This document shows, one piece after another, positions 34,912 to 43,971 of a stretch of DNA of 64,000 nt. Source of the DNA: Thiobacillus thioparus DSM 505 (GTDB lineage: Bacteria; Pseudomonadota; Gammaproteobacteria; Burkholderiales; Thiobacillaceae); contig NZ_KB891317.1 of the NCBI RefSeq assembly GCF_000373385.1, forward strand, positions 1 through 64,000, given 5' to 3'. The position numbers were made by a program, and so were the translations under genes. A model generated the notes under the pieces. That model did no database searches. It had not been told where the DNA came from and saw only the letters and a list, made by a program, of their open reading frames with translations. Positions within the stretch are counted from its first letter, which is position 1. Each line of letters begins with the position of its first letter.

Positions 34912-35291
34912 GCGCGGCGGCCTGCCCGTGCGGATCGGGGCGTCCGCTGACGGACTGCTGCGGCCGGTTTCATGCAGGCGATCCGGCGCCGGACGCTGAA
35001 AGCCTGATGCGTTCGCGCTACAGCGCCTATGTGCTGGGCCTGGAGGACTATTTGCGCGCGACCTGGCATCCCGCGACCTGCCCCGTTGCGCTGGGTCTCG
35101 ATGCCGTACCCCACCCACAATGGCTGGGTCTGACGGTGAAGGCATACACGCCGCTGGACGAAACCCATGCGACGGTCGAGTTCATCGCGCGCTACAAACT
35201 CAACGGCCGTGCCTTCCGACTGCTCGAAACGAGCCGCTTCGAGCGGGCGGACGGACGCTGGCTGTATGTCGACGGCGAGATCCGGGAATGA
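34908..35291 (+). CDS. YchJ-like SEC-C motif protein
   Basis: A 127-residue protein beginning with the zinc-binding SEC-C motif (ACPCGSGRPLTDCCGRFHAG, residues about 5-24), followed by the YchJ domain (MRSRYSAYVLGLEDYLRATW). The family role is unknown; the motif binds zinc and often acts in protein contacts. The ATG at 34908 overlaps the tesA stop, so it is translationally coupled. A terminator follows 4 bp after the stop. Confidence 0.88.
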   Translation: MSAAACPCGSGRPLTDCCGRFHAGDPAPDAESLMRSRYSAYVLGLEDYLRATWHPATCPVALGLDAVPHPQWLGLTVKAYTPLDETHATVEFIARYKLNGRAFRLLETSRFERADGRWLYVDGEIRE

Positions 35292-35294
35292 AAC

Positions 35295-35324
35295 GAACAA
35301 GGCCCGCTCGCGCGGGCCTTGTTC
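35295..35324 (+). terminator. Rho-independent terminator after the YchJ-like gene
   Basis: A 13-bp perfect stem GAACAAGGCCCGC, loop TCGC, GCGGGCCTTGTTC. The T-tract is short, so efficiency may be moderate. Confidence 0.75.
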
Positions 35325-35341
35325 TGCTTCTCGTTAAACGG

Positions 35342-35418
35342 TGGGGTGGATGATGGGACTCGAACCCACGACAACAGGAATCACAATCCTGGACTCTACC
35401 AACTGAGCTACATCCACC
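35342..35418 (-). tRNA. tRNA-His (GTG)
   Basis: A 77-nt cloverleaf with encoded CCA, anticodon GTG in GGATTGTGATTCC, and the extra 5' G typical of tRNA-His. The T-arm is GGGTTCGAGTCCC. Confidence 0.97.
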
Positions 35419-35453
35419 ATTGTTGTCGCCAGCAAGGCTGGCAACGAAAACCT

Positions 35454-35530
35454 TGGCCTGCCCGACAGGAATCGAACCTGTAACCCCCAGCTTAGAAGGC
35501 TGGTGCTCTATCCAGTTGAGCTACGGGCAG
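35454..35530 (-). tRNA. tRNA-Arg (TCT)
   Basis: A 77-nt cloverleaf with CCA, acceptor stem CTGCCCG/CGGGCAG, and anticodon TCT in GCCTTCTAAGC. It is second of three tandem tRNA genes. Confidence 0.97.
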
Positions 35531-35575
35531 AGACTCACTTCTCGGGCAATCATCTCTTACTTGTCGGATAGGGGG

Positions 35576-35652
<77 letters not shown>

Positions 35653-35790
35653 AAATCCTATCGGCGTCCGGTGTTCCGGGCGCATTTCGGAGAGGCGAGA
35701 CTATACCTTGGCGAATCGGCCGGGTCAATTTTCGCTTGAGTCGGAAGGGGGGTTTCCGGGAAAATCACGCTTTTGCTTCAGGGTTGTCTG

Positions 35791-36645
35791 ATGAGCGCAC
35801 GTATTCTCGACGGCAAGGCCATGGCCGACACCATCCTCGCAGTGGTCCACGACAAGGTGGCCGAACGCGAGGTGCAGGGCAAACGCCGGCCCGGCCTGGC
35901 CGTGATTCTGGTCGGCGACGATGCCGCTTCGGCGGTGTACGTGCGCAACAAGAAGCGCGCCTGCGAGCGGGCCGCCGTCACCAGCGTGTCGCACGACTTG
36001 CCGAGCGCGACGACGCAAGACCAGCTGCTGGCGCTGATCGATACGCTGAACGCCGACGCGGCCATCGACGGCATCCTGGTGCAGCTGCCGCTGCCGGCGC
36101 ACATCGACGCCGAGACGGTGATCGAGCGCATCCGTCCGGACAAGGACGTCGACGGTTTCCATCCCTACAACATCGGTCGGCTGGCGGTGAAGATGCCGAC
36201 GCTGCGTCCCTCCACCCCGCGCGGCATCATGACGCTGCTGCGCGCCACCGGCGAGGAATTGCGCGGCAAGAATGCGGTGATGGTCGGCGCGTCCAACATC
36301 GTCGGCCGGCCGATGAGCCTGGAGCTGCTGCTGGCGGGCTGCACGATCACCGTGTGCCACAGCGCGACGCGCGATCTGGAGAGCTTCGTGCGTTCCGCCG
36401 AAATCCTGGTCGTGGGGGTGGGCAAGCCGCGCATGATTCCTGGCGACTGGGTGCGCGAAGGCGCGATCGTGATCGACGTCGGCATCAACCGCCTGCCCGA
36501 CGGCAAGCTGGTCGGCGACGTCGATTTCGATTCGGCAGTGGAACGTGCCAGCTGGATCACCCCGGTGCCCGGCGGGGTGGGGCCGATGACCGTCGCGACC
36601 CTGCTGGAAAATACGCTCGAAGCCGCGCTCATGCACAACCCCTGA
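35791..36645 (+). CDS. folD: Bifunctional methylenetetrahydrofolate dehydrogenase/cyclohydrolase
   Basis: A 284-residue cytosolic enzyme interconverting 5,10-methylene-, methenyl- and 10-formyl-tetrahydrofolate with NADP. The catalytic K sits in [10 protein letters not shown] and the substrate motif in [10 protein letters not shown]; the dehydrogenase motif is [12 protein letters not shown], and [16 protein letters not shown] closes the protein. ATG 35791 follows AGGG; the frame could begin 6 codons earlier at TTG. Together with folE it supplies the C1/folate pool. Confidence 0.97.
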   Translation: MSARILDGKAMADTILAVVHDKVAEREVQGKRRPGLAVILVGDDAASAVYVRNKKRACERAAVTSVSHDLPSATTQDQLLALIDTLNADAAIDGILVQLPLPAHIDAETVIERIRPDKDVDGFHPYNIGRLAVKMPTLRPSTPRGIMTLLRATGEELRGKNAVMVGASNIVGRPMSLELLLAGCTITVCHSATRDLESFVRSAEILVVGVGKPRMIPGDWVREGAIVIDVGINRLPDGKLVGDVDFDSAVERASWITPVPGGVGPMTVATLLENTLEAALMHNP

Positions 36646-36655
36646 GGGGAGCGGC

Positions 36656-37414
36656 TTAAAGCTGATGCAGCGCTTTTAGGTAGGCCACGTCGACGAAGGG
36701 CTGGCCGAACTCGGCCCCGGCGAGCCGCTGGTTCGGCGCACCGGGTTCGCCAAGGTCGGAGAGCACGACGGCCGCGCCGGTGAAATCGTGATCCAGCGTG
36801 TAGTCGTTGACCGTCACCAGCGTTTTCAGGCCGGCCCCCCGGCTCGCGCGCAGGCCATTCTCCGAATCCTCGAACGCCAGGCAGTCAGCGGCGGCGAGGC
36901 CCATTTTTTCCAGCGTGTAGTGATAGATGTCGGGCGCGGGCTTCTTCGCCGGCACGATGTCGCCCGCGGCGATGACTTCGAACCAGTTCTGCGTGCCTGC
37001 GCCCAGGCTGTGTTCCAGCAACACGGTGACGTTTTCCGGCGTCGTTGTGGTGGCGATCGCCAGGCGCAGGCCGGCGGTACGCGCCTCGACCAGCAGGCGC
37101 TTGACTCCGGGGCGCATGGGAATGTCGCCTTGCGCAGCCAGTGCGCTGTAAATACGGGTCTTGGCCTTGTGCAACTCGGCCACCAATTCGTCGAAATTGT
37201 CCGGCTTCCTATAGTCCGGCCGGAAGTGGTCGATATAGTGTTTCATCCGCTCCTTGCCGCCGGTGACGGCAAGCAGTTTGCCGTAGAGGGCGACGTCCCA
37301 GTGCCAGTCGAGACCGGCGTCGGCAAAGGCTTGATTGAAGGCGGGACGGTGACCGTCGCGCTCGGTGTCGGCAAGCGTGCCGTCCACGTCGAAGAGTAGG
37401 GCGTGCAGTGTCAT
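36656..37414 (-). CDS. HAD-family phosphatase, CbbY-like
   Basis: A 252-residue HAD subfamily IA enzyme with D9/D11 in FDVDGTLADTE, a cap domain, motif II Thr in ATTTTPENV and motif IV EDSENGL. In autotrophs CbbY removes the rubisco inhibitor xylulose-1,5-bisphosphate, and the DTERDGHRPAFNQAF start is very like CbbY. No rubisco genes are in the window, so this role is inferred. Its stop lies 10 bp from the convergent folD stop. Confidence 0.85.
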   Translation of the reverse strand: MTLHALLFDVDGTLADTERDGHRPAFNQAFADAGLDWHWDVALYGKLLAVTGGKERMKHYIDHFRPDYRKPDNFDELVAELHKAKTRIYSALAAQGDIPMRPGVKRLLVEARTAGLRLAIATTTTPENVTVLLEHSLGAGTQNWFEVIAAGDIVPAKKPAPDIYHYTLEKMGLAAADCLAFEDSENGLRASRGAGLKTLVTVNDYTLDHDFTGAAVVLSDLGEPGAPNQRLAGAEFGQPFVDVAYLKALHQL

Positions 37415-37505
37415 ATGGGTTGCGGCGCGTAAGCGATTCTGATATTAAGTCGGTTTGGGCTTGGCCCGGATTTGACCGAAATTTTCAAAGAGAACAGAGA
37501 ACGAG

Positions 37506-37925
37506 ATGGCTGAAACTTTGATGCGCTTCGAGCCTTACAAGGCCAAAAAGGGCGAAGAATACATGAATGCCAAACAGCTCGCGCATTTTCGCAAAATGCT
37601 CGAAGCCTGGAAAGCCGAACTATCGCAGGATATCGATACCACCCTGCATTCCATGCAGGACGAGCAGACAGTTTTCGCCGACCCCAACGACCGCGCCACC
37701 CAGGAATCCGACATGGCGCTGGAACTGCGCAACCGCGACCGGGAGCGCAAACTGATCAAGAAAATCAACGAGACCATCGCAAAGATCGACGGCGGCGATT
37801 ACGGCTACTGCGAGTCGTGCGGGGTCGAAATCGGGCTGGAGCGCCTGCAGGCGCGCCCGACGGCGACGCTGTGCATCGACTGCAAAACGCTCGAGGAAAT
37901 CCGCGAGCGCCAGGTCGCCAAATAA
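37506..37925 (+). CDS. dksA: RNA polymerase-binding transcription factor DksA
   Basis: A 139-residue coiled-coil protein that works with ppGpp to tune rRNA and amino-acid promoters. The coiled-coil tip Asp/Ala region is [16 protein letters not shown], and the C4 zinc finger is [14 protein letters not shown] with CIDC. The start [20 protein letters not shown] is accepted; the ATG at 37563 is an alternative that removes a short N-terminal tail. It is upstream of a small conserved gene and a terminator. Confidence 0.96.
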   Translation: MAETLMRFEPYKAKKGEEYMNAKQLAHFRKMLEAWKAELSQDIDTTLHSMQDEQTVFADPNDRATQESDMALELRNRDRERKLIKKINETIAKIDGGDYGYCESCGVEIGLERLQARPTATLCIDCKTLEEIRERQVAK

Positions 37926-38034
37926 CAACAAAAAGAAGTGGCGCCAGGTCGTCTGTTCAGGGCAGCCTGACGTGTAACAGAATAAACCGGCGGCGCACGT
38001 CGCCCCGACCACCAGACTCACTGCGGAGAGAGCC

Positions 38035-38478
38035 ATGGCAGACATCGACGAATTCGACCGTTATTACAACGGACTGCTTTACAGTGTGATGCGCTGGGAC
38101 CAGTTGACGTCGTTCTGGCAAAAGGTGGATACCGCGGCGGGCTGGTATCTCTATGCGGTGGGGCAGGATGTTCCTGCGAAACCGGCCGCCGCCGACAAGG
38201 TGCAGCAGTTCATGCGCGAACTGGATGAACTACTGCGGCGCGAGCATCACGAGGATTATTGCGCGATTGTCTATGCGGACAATCTGGATGCGCCCAACTT
38301 CATCAAGATCTACGATCCCAATCATCTGGGAAGCTCATGCGGATCGAGTGCGACCAAGTCATCGATCCTTCCGGGCTGGCTGATGAGTCGTACGCCGCCG
38401 CGCGAGCTTGAGATGCGCGGGGTGGTGACCGGCCAGCGCAAACGCTGGTGGCAATCGTTTCTTGCCAGCCCGGCATAA
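38035..38478 (+). CDS. Conserved hypothetical protein
   Basis: A soluble 147-residue protein without signal peptide. It starts MADIDEFDRYYNGLLYSVMR and has IVYADNLDAPNFIKIYDPNHLGSSCG and SSILPGWLMSRTPP. I recall similar uncharacterised proteins in betaproteobacteria near housekeeping genes but no function. It sits 109 bp after dksA, ending in a strong terminator, so it may share the dksA transcript. GGAGAG precedes the ATG. Confidence 0.7.
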   Translation: MADIDEFDRYYNGLLYSVMRWDQLTSFWQKVDTAAGWYLYAVGQDVPAKPAAADKVQQFMRELDELLRREHHEDYCAIVYADNLDAPNFIKIYDPNHLGSSCGSSATKSSILPGWLMSRTPPRELEMRGVVTGQRKRWWQSFLASPA

Positions 38479-38507
38479 AAAAACCGCGCCAGAGAGCGCG
38501 GTTTTTT
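38477..38507. terminator. Rho-independent terminator (symmetrical)
   Basis: A-tract, AAACCGCGC, loop CAGAGA, GCGCGGTTT and T-tract. It can serve both the rightward gene ending at 38478 and the leftward Asr-like gene ending at 38521. Nearly the same terminator recurs at 41319. Confidence 0.9.
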
Positions 38508-38520
38508 GTGCCAAGAAGAA

Positions 38521-38757
38521 TTACTTCGCGGCGGGTTCGGCAGCAGCGTCACCCTTTTTCTCTTCGGCCTTCTTCGCAGCAGCCTTCTTGACGTGCTTCT
38601 TGGCCTTTTTGTGGGCCTTCTTGGGGGCTGCAGCAGGCTTTTCGGCAGCGGTGGTAGCGCCAGCAGGTGCGGCGGGTGCAGCATCGGCAGCCATGGCGGA
38701 CAGGCTGAACGCGCCGGCAATCGTCGCGGCGACCAGGGAAGTCATCAGTTTGCTCAT
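38521..38757 (-). CDS. Asr-like secreted Ala/Lys-rich protein, paralogue 1
   Basis: A 78-residue protein with a signal peptide (MSKLMTSLVAATIAGAFSLS, cleavage after AMA) and a mature part of almost only Ala, Lys, Pro and Glu (KKAHKKAKKHVKKAAAKKAE). The composition is like the acid-shock protein Asr, a periplasmic basic protein; homology is not proven. The start is set at ATG 38757 by comparison with the paralogue at 38906-39091; an upstream ATG at 38769 would make the Shine-Dalgarno (GGAGA) coding. The gene and its promoter are duplicated. Confidence 0.75.
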   Translation of the reverse strand: MSKLMTSLVAATIAGAFSLSAMAADAAPAAPAGATTAAEKPAAAPKKAHKKAKKHVKKAAAKKAEEKKGDAAAEPAAK

Positions 38758-38805
38758 CAATTTCTCCATACGATCAAGTAAAGGAACATGCGGTCACGGA
38801 TTGCG

Positions 38806-38855
38806 ACTGCATGGAAATCACTATGCGACGCCATACTTACACGAACCTTACGGAT
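38806..38855 (-). promoter_or_regulatory. Conserved upstream block of paralogue 1 with CTTAC direct repeat
   Basis: A 50-bp block matching 46 of 50 bases with the block at 39137. On the plus strand it includes CTTACA-CGAAC-CTTACG (38836-38852): two half-sites 11 bp apart, as for OmpR-family regulators such as PmrA/QseB. It lies 49-98 bp before the start. Confidence 0.55.
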
Positions 38856-38905
38856 AGGGGCCGGGTATGGATTTTTTCGCGCACGGTTTCAGGCAGTCGG
38901 GGAAA

Positions 38906-39091
38906 TCACTGCTTGGCAGCGTCGGTCTTTTTCTCGGGGGCCTTGGCCGTGTGCTTCATGGCTTTCTTGACGCTCTTGTGTGCAGCGGCGGGTTTCTCTG
39001 CCGCAGCGGGGGCGGCGTCGGCAGCCATGGCGGACAGGCTGAACGTACCGGCAATCGTGGCGGCGACCAGGGAAGACATCAGTTTGCTCAT
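38906..39091 (-). CDS. Asr-like secreted Ala/Lys-rich protein, paralogue 2
   Basis: A 61-residue version of the neighbouring gene: signal peptide MSKLMSSLVAATIAGTFSLS with AMAADAAPA, then a shorter Lys/Ala-rich mature chain (AEKPAAAHKSVKKAMKHTAK). The signal peptides differ at only a few positions, while the mature parts differ in length, as if repeats contracted. AGGAGA is 5 nt before the ATG at 39091. Its control block also faces the two-component regulator gene at 39261. Confidence 0.72.
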   Translation of the reverse strand: MSKLMSSLVAATIAGTFSLSAMAADAAPAAAEKPAAAHKSVKKAMKHTAKAPEKKTDAAKQ

Positions 39092-39136
39092 CAATTTCTC
39101 CTGTTGATCAAGTGGGTTTTCATGCAGTCGCAGTCG

Positions 39137-39186
39137 ACTGCATGAAAATCACTATGCGGCGCCATGCTTACATGAACCTTACGGAT
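39137..39186 (-). promoter_or_regulatory. Conserved upstream block of paralogue 2 with CTTAC direct repeat
   Basis: It contains CTTACA-TGAAC-CTTACG (39167-39183), the same as the upstream block of paralogue 1. It is 46-95 bp before the paralogue 2 start and about 75 bp before the divergent response-regulator start, so the regulator could act on both sides. Confidence 0.55.
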
Positions 39187-39260
39187 CGTCGTGCGAAGCG
39201 ATGCCTCGATATTCGCGACATGCGGGATCGAAAGGCCTGACTTTGTGTCAGACTTTAAAT

Positions 39261-39929
39261 ATGAAAGTTTTGCTCGTGGAAGATGATCCGACCCTGGGTG
39301 AGGCCGTCATGCTGGCGGTCCGGCAGGCAGGCTTCGCGGTCGACTGGAGCCGCGACGGGGTGCAGGCCGAGACCGCGCTGAAGACCTATACCTACGACGC
39401 CATGCTGCTTGATCTGGGGCTGCCGCGGCGGGAAGGTCTGGAGGTTCTGCGCAATGTGCGCAAACGCGGCGCAACTCTGCCGGTGATGGTCCTCACCGCA
39501 CGCGATACGGTGGAGGATCGCGTTCGCGGCCTCGATGCGGGCGCGGACGATTATCTGCTGAAACCGTTTGCGCTGGATGAATTGCTGGCGCGGCTGCGCG
39601 CCTTGCTGCGGCGGGCGCATGGCGTGGCTGACACCCAGATCCGCATGGGGCGCTTCTGTTTCGACAGCGTGAAGCGGCAGGCCAGCGTGGACGAGACGCC
39701 GCTGGTGCTGTCCGCTCGCGAGGTAGGGGTGCTCGAAATCCTGCTCAGCCATGCCGGGCGCGTCACGGCCAAGGAGGCGATCGCGGATCGTCTGACGGGA
39801 TGGGACGACGGCGTAGGCGACAACGCGGTGGAGGTCTACATCCATCGTCTGCGGCGCAAGCTCGAAGGTTCAGGCGTGGTCATCCGCACGTTGCGCGGCC
39901 TGGGCTATCTGCTGGAAGCCGAGCGTTGA
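39261..39929 (+). CDS. OmpR-family response regulator (QseB/TctD/PmrA-like)
   Basis: A 222-residue regulator: receiver domain with D51 (AMLLDLGLP), ED pair at 8-9 and Lys in DYLLKPFALDEL, then a winged-helix domain with EVYIHRLRRKLEGSGVVIRT. The start ATG 39261 follows a T-rich leader; 20 more upstream codons are open but not family-like. It forms an operon with the kinase. It is divergent from the Asr-like duplicates, whose promoters carry a matching direct repeat. Confidence 0.93.
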   Translation: MKVLLVEDDPTLGEAVMLAVRQAGFAVDWSRDGVQAETALKTYTYDAMLLDLGLPRREGLEVLRNVRKRGATLPVMVLTARDTVEDRVRGLDAGADDYLLKPFALDELLARLRALLRRAHGVADTQIRMGRFCFDSVKRQASVDETPLVLSAREVGVLEILLSHAGRVTAKEAIADRLTGWDDGVGDNAVEVYIHRLRRKLEGSGVVIRTLRGLGYLLEAER

Positions 39930-41320
39930 ACGGGGAAGGCCAGACAAGTCTGCGACGGCAGCTGATCGTCCGCATGCTGTGGATGATGCTGCCGCTATTC
40001 ATTCTGCTGTGGGTGATCGCCTATTTCTCCAGCCAGTACTTCATCAATGCGGCGTTTGACCGGTCGCTGATACGGCGTACGTTCGCGCTGGCCGATCGGG
40101 TCGAGGTCCTGCAGGGACAGGTGCAGGTGGACCTGCCGGTTGCCGCGCGCGAATTGCTGGTGTTCGATCAGGAGGATTTGCTGTTCCACAGCATTACCAA
40201 TCCGGCTGGGCGTGTCATTGACGGCGAGCAGGACATGCCGCGGCTTCCTGGCCATCAGGATATCCGGCCGGGCCAGTTGATCGTCTATGACGGCATCAAG
40301 GACGGCGAGAAGGTCCGGGTGGCCGCTTTTGGACTCTCGCTCAAAGGCACGAGTGCGCGTGGGACCGCCCTGGTACAGGTGGGCGAGACGCTGTCGCACC
40401 GTTCGGCCATGGCCGAACGTGCCACCCTGGCGATCGTGATTCCGATGCTGCTGATGACCCTGACTGCGGCGATTGCCATCGCCTATGGCGTGCGGAAGGG
40501 GCTCGAGCCACTGAGCCGGCTGCGCGATCGGCTGTCAGCGCGGCAGGCGTTCGATCTGAGCCCGGTTCCCCTGGGAGAGACTCCCGCCGAGCTGCGCCCG
40601 TTTCTGGATGAAATCAATTCGCTGCTGCAGCGTCTGTCCGAAGCGGTGGAATCGCAATCGCGTTTCGTCGCGGATGCCGCGCACCAGCTCCGCACGCCGA
40701 TCGCGGGCATTCGCGCGCAAGCCGAGGCGGCGCTGGCCAGCGCGCGACACGAGGATGCCCAGCATGCGTTGTCGCGTATTGCCCAGTCGACCCAGACCAT
40801 GGGCGACCTGGTGCAGAAGCTGCTCATTCTGGCGCGCGTCGATGCGGCGGAAAACACCCTGCGCCTGAGCCGGCTGGATGGCGTGGACGTGGTGCGGGAA
40901 GTTGCGCGGGAGTGGGTTCCGCTGGCCTTGGCCAGCGGGGTGGAGATCGGTTTCGACATGAAGGACAGCGAGGCCTGGGTGATGGGCGACGCGCAATTGC
41001 TGCGGGAAATGCTTGCCAACCTGATCGACAATGCCCTGCGGTACGGCGGCACGCGTATCACGCTGACGGTCCGGCGTTCCGAACAGGGCGTAACCTGGCA
41101 ATTGGCGGACAACGGGCCGGGCATCCCGGAGTCGCAACGTGCTGCAGCGTTTTCGCCATTCCATCGATTGTCGGGCAGCGTGGATGGTGCCGGCCTTGGC
41201 CTGACCATCGTCCAGCGAATCGCCCATTTGCATGGCGCGCAGGTGAGCCTGGAAACAGGGGCCGGGGGCATGGGCCTGGTCGTGAACGTCCTGTTTCCGG
41301 CAGCGCCTGCTCAGGTATAA
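39926..41320 (+). CDS. Sensor histidine kinase (QseC/TctE-like)
   Basis: A 464-residue inner-membrane kinase. Order: cytoplasmic start, transmembrane helix (about 17-36), periplasmic sensor of about 130 residues of the 2CSK_N type, second helix (about 167-188), dimerisation domain with H253 in ADAAHQLRTPIAG, and an ATPase domain with N-box LIDNALRYGG, DNGPGIP and GAGLGL. The start is probably TTG 39926, overlapping the regulator stop (TTGA); an ATG at 39974 lies in the first helix. Its stop runs into a terminator. Confidence 0.9.
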   Translation: MNGEGQTSLRRQLIVRMLWMMLPLFILLWVIAYFSSQYFINAAFDRSLIRRTFALADRVEVLQGQVQVDLPVAARELLVFDQEDLLFHSITNPAGRVIDGEQDMPRLPGHQDIRPGQLIVYDGIKDGEKVRVAAFGLSLKGTSARGTALVQVGETLSHRSAMAERATLAIVIPMLLMTLTAAIAIAYGVRKGLEPLSRLRDRLSARQAFDLSPVPLGETPAELRPFLDEINSLLQRLSEAVESQSRFVADAAHQLRTPIAGIRAQAEAALASARHEDAQHALSRIAQSTQTMGDLVQKLLILARVDAAENTLRLSRLDGVDVVREVAREWVPLALASGVEIGFDMKDSEAWVMGDAQLLREMLANLIDNALRYGGTRITLTVRRSEQGVTWQLADNGPGIPESQRAAAFSPFHRLSGSVDGAGLGLTIVQRIAHLHGAQVSLETGAGGMGLVVNVLFPAAPAQV

Positions 41321-41350
41321 AAAAACCGCGCCATAGAGCGCGGTTTTTTT
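41319..41350. terminator. Rho-independent terminator (symmetrical)
   Basis: A-tract, ACCGCGC, loop CATAGA, GCGCGGT and seven T. It serves the kinase and the convergent pnp. Only the loop differs from the terminator at 38477. Confidence 0.92.
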
Positions 41351-41364
41351 GCGGCGGACAGTAG

Positions 41365-43488
41365 TCAGCCCGCCGTTTCCGGCGTTTCGCTGTCGGTGGC
41401 GGCCGGTGCATCCAGCAGTGCCTTCATCGACAGGCGCAGGCGGCCTTTCTCGTCGGCTTCCAGGATCTTCACCTTCACGACCTGGCCTTCTTTCAGGTAG
41501 TCGCCGATGGTGTTGACACGCTCGTGGGCGATCTGCGAAATGTGCAGCAGGCCGTCGCGGCCCGGCAGCACGTTGACGATCGCGCCGAAGTCCAGCAGTT
41601 TGATGACCGGGCCCTCGTAGACCTTGCCGACTTCGACCTCGGCGGTGATTTCCTCGATGCGCTTCTTGGCGAGTTCGCCGGCTTCCATGCTGGTGCAGGC
41701 GATCTTCACGCTGCCGTCTTCCTGGATGTCGATCTGGGTGCCGGTTTCCTCGGTCAGCGCGCGGATGACGGCGCCGCCCTTGCCGATCACGTCGCGGATC
41801 TTTTCCGGGTTGATCTTCATCGCGATGATGCGCGGGGCGTAGGCCGACATTTCATGCGTCTCGGAGACCGATGATTTCATGATGCCGAGGATGTGCATGC
41901 GGCCTTCCTTCGCCTGCGTCAGCGCGGCCTGCATGATTTCCTTGGTAATGCCGGTGATCTTGATGTCCATCTGCAGCGCGGTGACGCCTTTCTCGGTGCC
42001 CGCGACCTTGAAGTCCATGTCGCCGAGGTGGTCCTCGTCACCGAGGATGTCGGTCAGCACCGCGAAGCGGTTGCCTTCCTTGATCAGGCCCATGGCGATG
42101 CCGGCGACGTGCGCCTTCAGCGGGGCGCCAGCGTCCATCAGCGACAGACAGCCGCCGCATACCGAAGCCATCGACGACGAGCCGTTGGATTCGGTGATCT
42201 CCGATACCACGCGCATGGTGTAGCCAAATTCTTCCTTGGTCGGCAGCACCGCCAGCAGCGCGCGCTTGGCCAGACGGCCGTGGCCGATCTCGCGGCGCTT
42301 GGGCGAACCGACGCGGCCAGTTTCGCCGGTGGCGTAGGGGGGCATGTTGTAGTGCAGCATGAAGCGGTCGGAGTAGGAGCCTTCCAGTGCATCGATGGTC
42401 TGCTCGTCACGGCCGGTGCCGAGCGTGGTGACGACCAGCGCCTGGGTTTCGCCGCGCGTGAACAGGGCGGAACCGTGGGTGCGTGGCAACACGCCGGTGC
42501 GGATGGTGATCGGGCGCACGGTGCGGGTGTCGCGGCCGTCGATGCGCGGCTGGCCCGACAGGATGCGGTTGCGCACCACACCGGCTTCCAGGCGATGGAA
42601 GGCGTCCTTGACGTGGTTCTGCGCGACCGTGTCCATGTCGGCGGTGATCAGCTCGGCAAAGGCCTTGCTGCGGACTTCATCAACGGCGGTCATGCGCGCC
42701 TGTTTCTGCTTGATGTTGTACGCCTGCTGCAGACCGTCTTCGGCCAGGGCCTTCAGGCGTTCCACCATCGCCGTGTCTTCGGCGAGCGGCTGCCAGTCCC
42801 AGGCGTCGGCACCGGCTTCATCGGCCAGTTCGTTGATGGCGTTGATCGCGGCCTGCATCTGGGTGTGGCCGAACACGACCGCGCCCAGCATGATGTCTTC
42901 GGGCAACTCCATGGCTTCAGACTCGACCATCAGCACGGCGGTCTCGGTGCCGGCGACGACCAGATCCAGCGCCGAATTCTTCAGCTCGGAGTTGGTCGGG
43001 TTGAGCACATACTCGCCGTTGATGAAGCCGACACGTGCCGCGCCCACCGGGCCGTCGAACGGCAGGCCGGACAGGGACAACGCGGCAGAGGCGCCGATCA
43101 GCGCGGGAATGTCGGCGCTGACTTCGGGGTTGGACGACATCACCGTGGCGATGATCTGCACTTCGTTGAAGAAACCTTCGGGGAAAAGCGGGCGGATCGG
43201 ACGGTCGATCAGGCGCGAGATCAGCGTTTCGCCTTCGGACGGACGGCTTTCGCGCTTGAGAAAGCCGCCGGGGATGCGGCCGGCGGCATAGGTTTTTTCC
43301 TGGTAGTCGACAGTCAGCGGAAAGAAATCCTGGCCCGGCTTGACTTCGTTCTTGGCGACGACGGTGACCAGCACCACGGTGTCGTCCATGTTGACGATGA
43401 CGGCGCCGGAGGCCTGGCGGGCGATTTCGCCGGTTTCCAGCGTGACCTGGTGGCGGCCGTAGGTGAAAGTTTTCTTGATAGCGCTCAC
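41365..43488 (-). CDS. pnp: Polyribonucleotide nucleotidyltransferase (PNPase)
   Basis: A 707-residue 3'-5' phosphorolytic exoribonuclease of the degradosome. It has two RNase PH-like domains, KH ([20 protein letters not shown]) and S1 ([20 protein letters not shown]), and an acidic C-terminal tail. Translation most likely starts at GTG 43488, giving [11 protein letters not shown], with AAGGAA 6 nt upstream; a TTG five codons earlier would place the Shine-Dalgarno inside the gene. It follows rpsO and its terminator as in most proteobacteria, where PNPase controls its own mRNA. Confidence 0.97.
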   Translation of the reverse strand: MSAIKKTFTYGRHQVTLETGEIARQASGAVIVNMDDTVVLVTVVAKNEVKPGQDFFPLTVDYQEKTYAAGRIPGGFLKRESRPSEGETLISRLIDRPIRPLFPEGFFNEVQIIATVMSSNPEVSADIPALIGASAALSLSGLPFDGPVGAARVGFINGEYVLNPTNSELKNSALDLVVAGTETAVLMVESEAMELPEDIMLGAVVFGHTQMQAAINAINELADEAGADAWDWQPLAEDTAMVERLKALAEDGLQQAYNIKQKQARMTAVDEVRSKAFAELITADMDTVAQNHVKDAFHRLEAGVVRNRILSGQPRIDGRDTRTVRPITIRTGVLPRTHGSALFTRGETQALVVTTLGTGRDEQTIDALEGSYSDRFMLHYNMPPYATGETGRVGSPKRREIGHGRLAKRALLAVLPTKEEFGYTMRVVSEITESNGSSSMASVCGGCLSLMDAGAPLKAHVAGIAMGLIKEGNRFAVLTDILGDEDHLGDMDFKVAGTEKGVTALQMDIKITGITKEIMQAALTQAKEGRMHILGIMKSSVSETHEMSAYAPRIIAMKINPEKIRDVIGKGGAVIRALTEETGTQIDIQEDGSVKIACTSMEAGELAKKRIEEITAEVEVGKVYEGPVIKLLDFGAIVNVLPGRDGLLHISQIAHERVNTIGDYLKEGQVVKVKILEADEKGRLRLSMKALLDAPAATDSETPETAG

Positions 43489-43506
43489 ACGAGTTCCTTT
43501 CAAAGC

Positions 43507-43532
43507 AAAAACGCCCCGCAGAAGCGGGGCGT
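43507..43532 (-). terminator. Terminator between rpsO and pnp
   Basis: On the minus strand ACGCCCCGC, loop TTCT, GCGGGGCGT and a T-tract overlapping the pnp leader. Read-through would give the rpsO-pnp transcript. Confidence 0.85.
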
Positions 43533-43612
43533 GCGAAATTCAGGGGGCAATACGCCCCATCCACTGTGCCGGTGCAGCAGGGTGCCGGATCATCACAGTG
43601 GCTCTGGAGGGA

Positions 43613-43882
43613 TTACTTGCGCAGACCGAGGCGATCGATCAGGGTCTTGTAGCCTTCGAGGTTGGTGCGCTTCAGATAGTCGAGCAGCTTGCGGCGGCGG
43701 CTCACCATCTTCAGCAGACCACGACGCGAGTGGTGGTCCTTGATGTTGGCCTTGAAGTGGCCGGTCAGGTCGTTGATGCGGGCCGTCAGCAGGGCAACCT
43801 GCACTTCGGGCGAGCCGGTGTCGGCGGCGGCGCGTTGGTAATTCTGGACGATCTCTGCTTTTTGGGCGACGGTAACAGCCAT
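43613..43882 (-). CDS. rpsO: 30S ribosomal protein S15
   Basis: An 89-residue S15 that binds the central domain of 16S rRNA. The sequence [20 protein letters not shown] and [20 protein letters not shown] is fully conserved. GGAG precedes the ATG at 43882. It lies in the standard order between truB and pnp. Confidence 0.98.
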   Translation of the reverse strand: MAVTVAQKAEIVQNYQRAAADTGSPEVQVALLTARINDLTGHFKANIKDHHSRRGLLKMVSRRRKLLDYLKRTNLEGYKTLIDRLGLRK

Positions 43883-43971
43883 GGTGTACTCCTTATCAAA
43901 TCGCGTGGCCTGCGGCTGTGCGGGACACGTTCGGGGAAACCCGGAATTCTACGCTAAATGAGTGACTTAAC

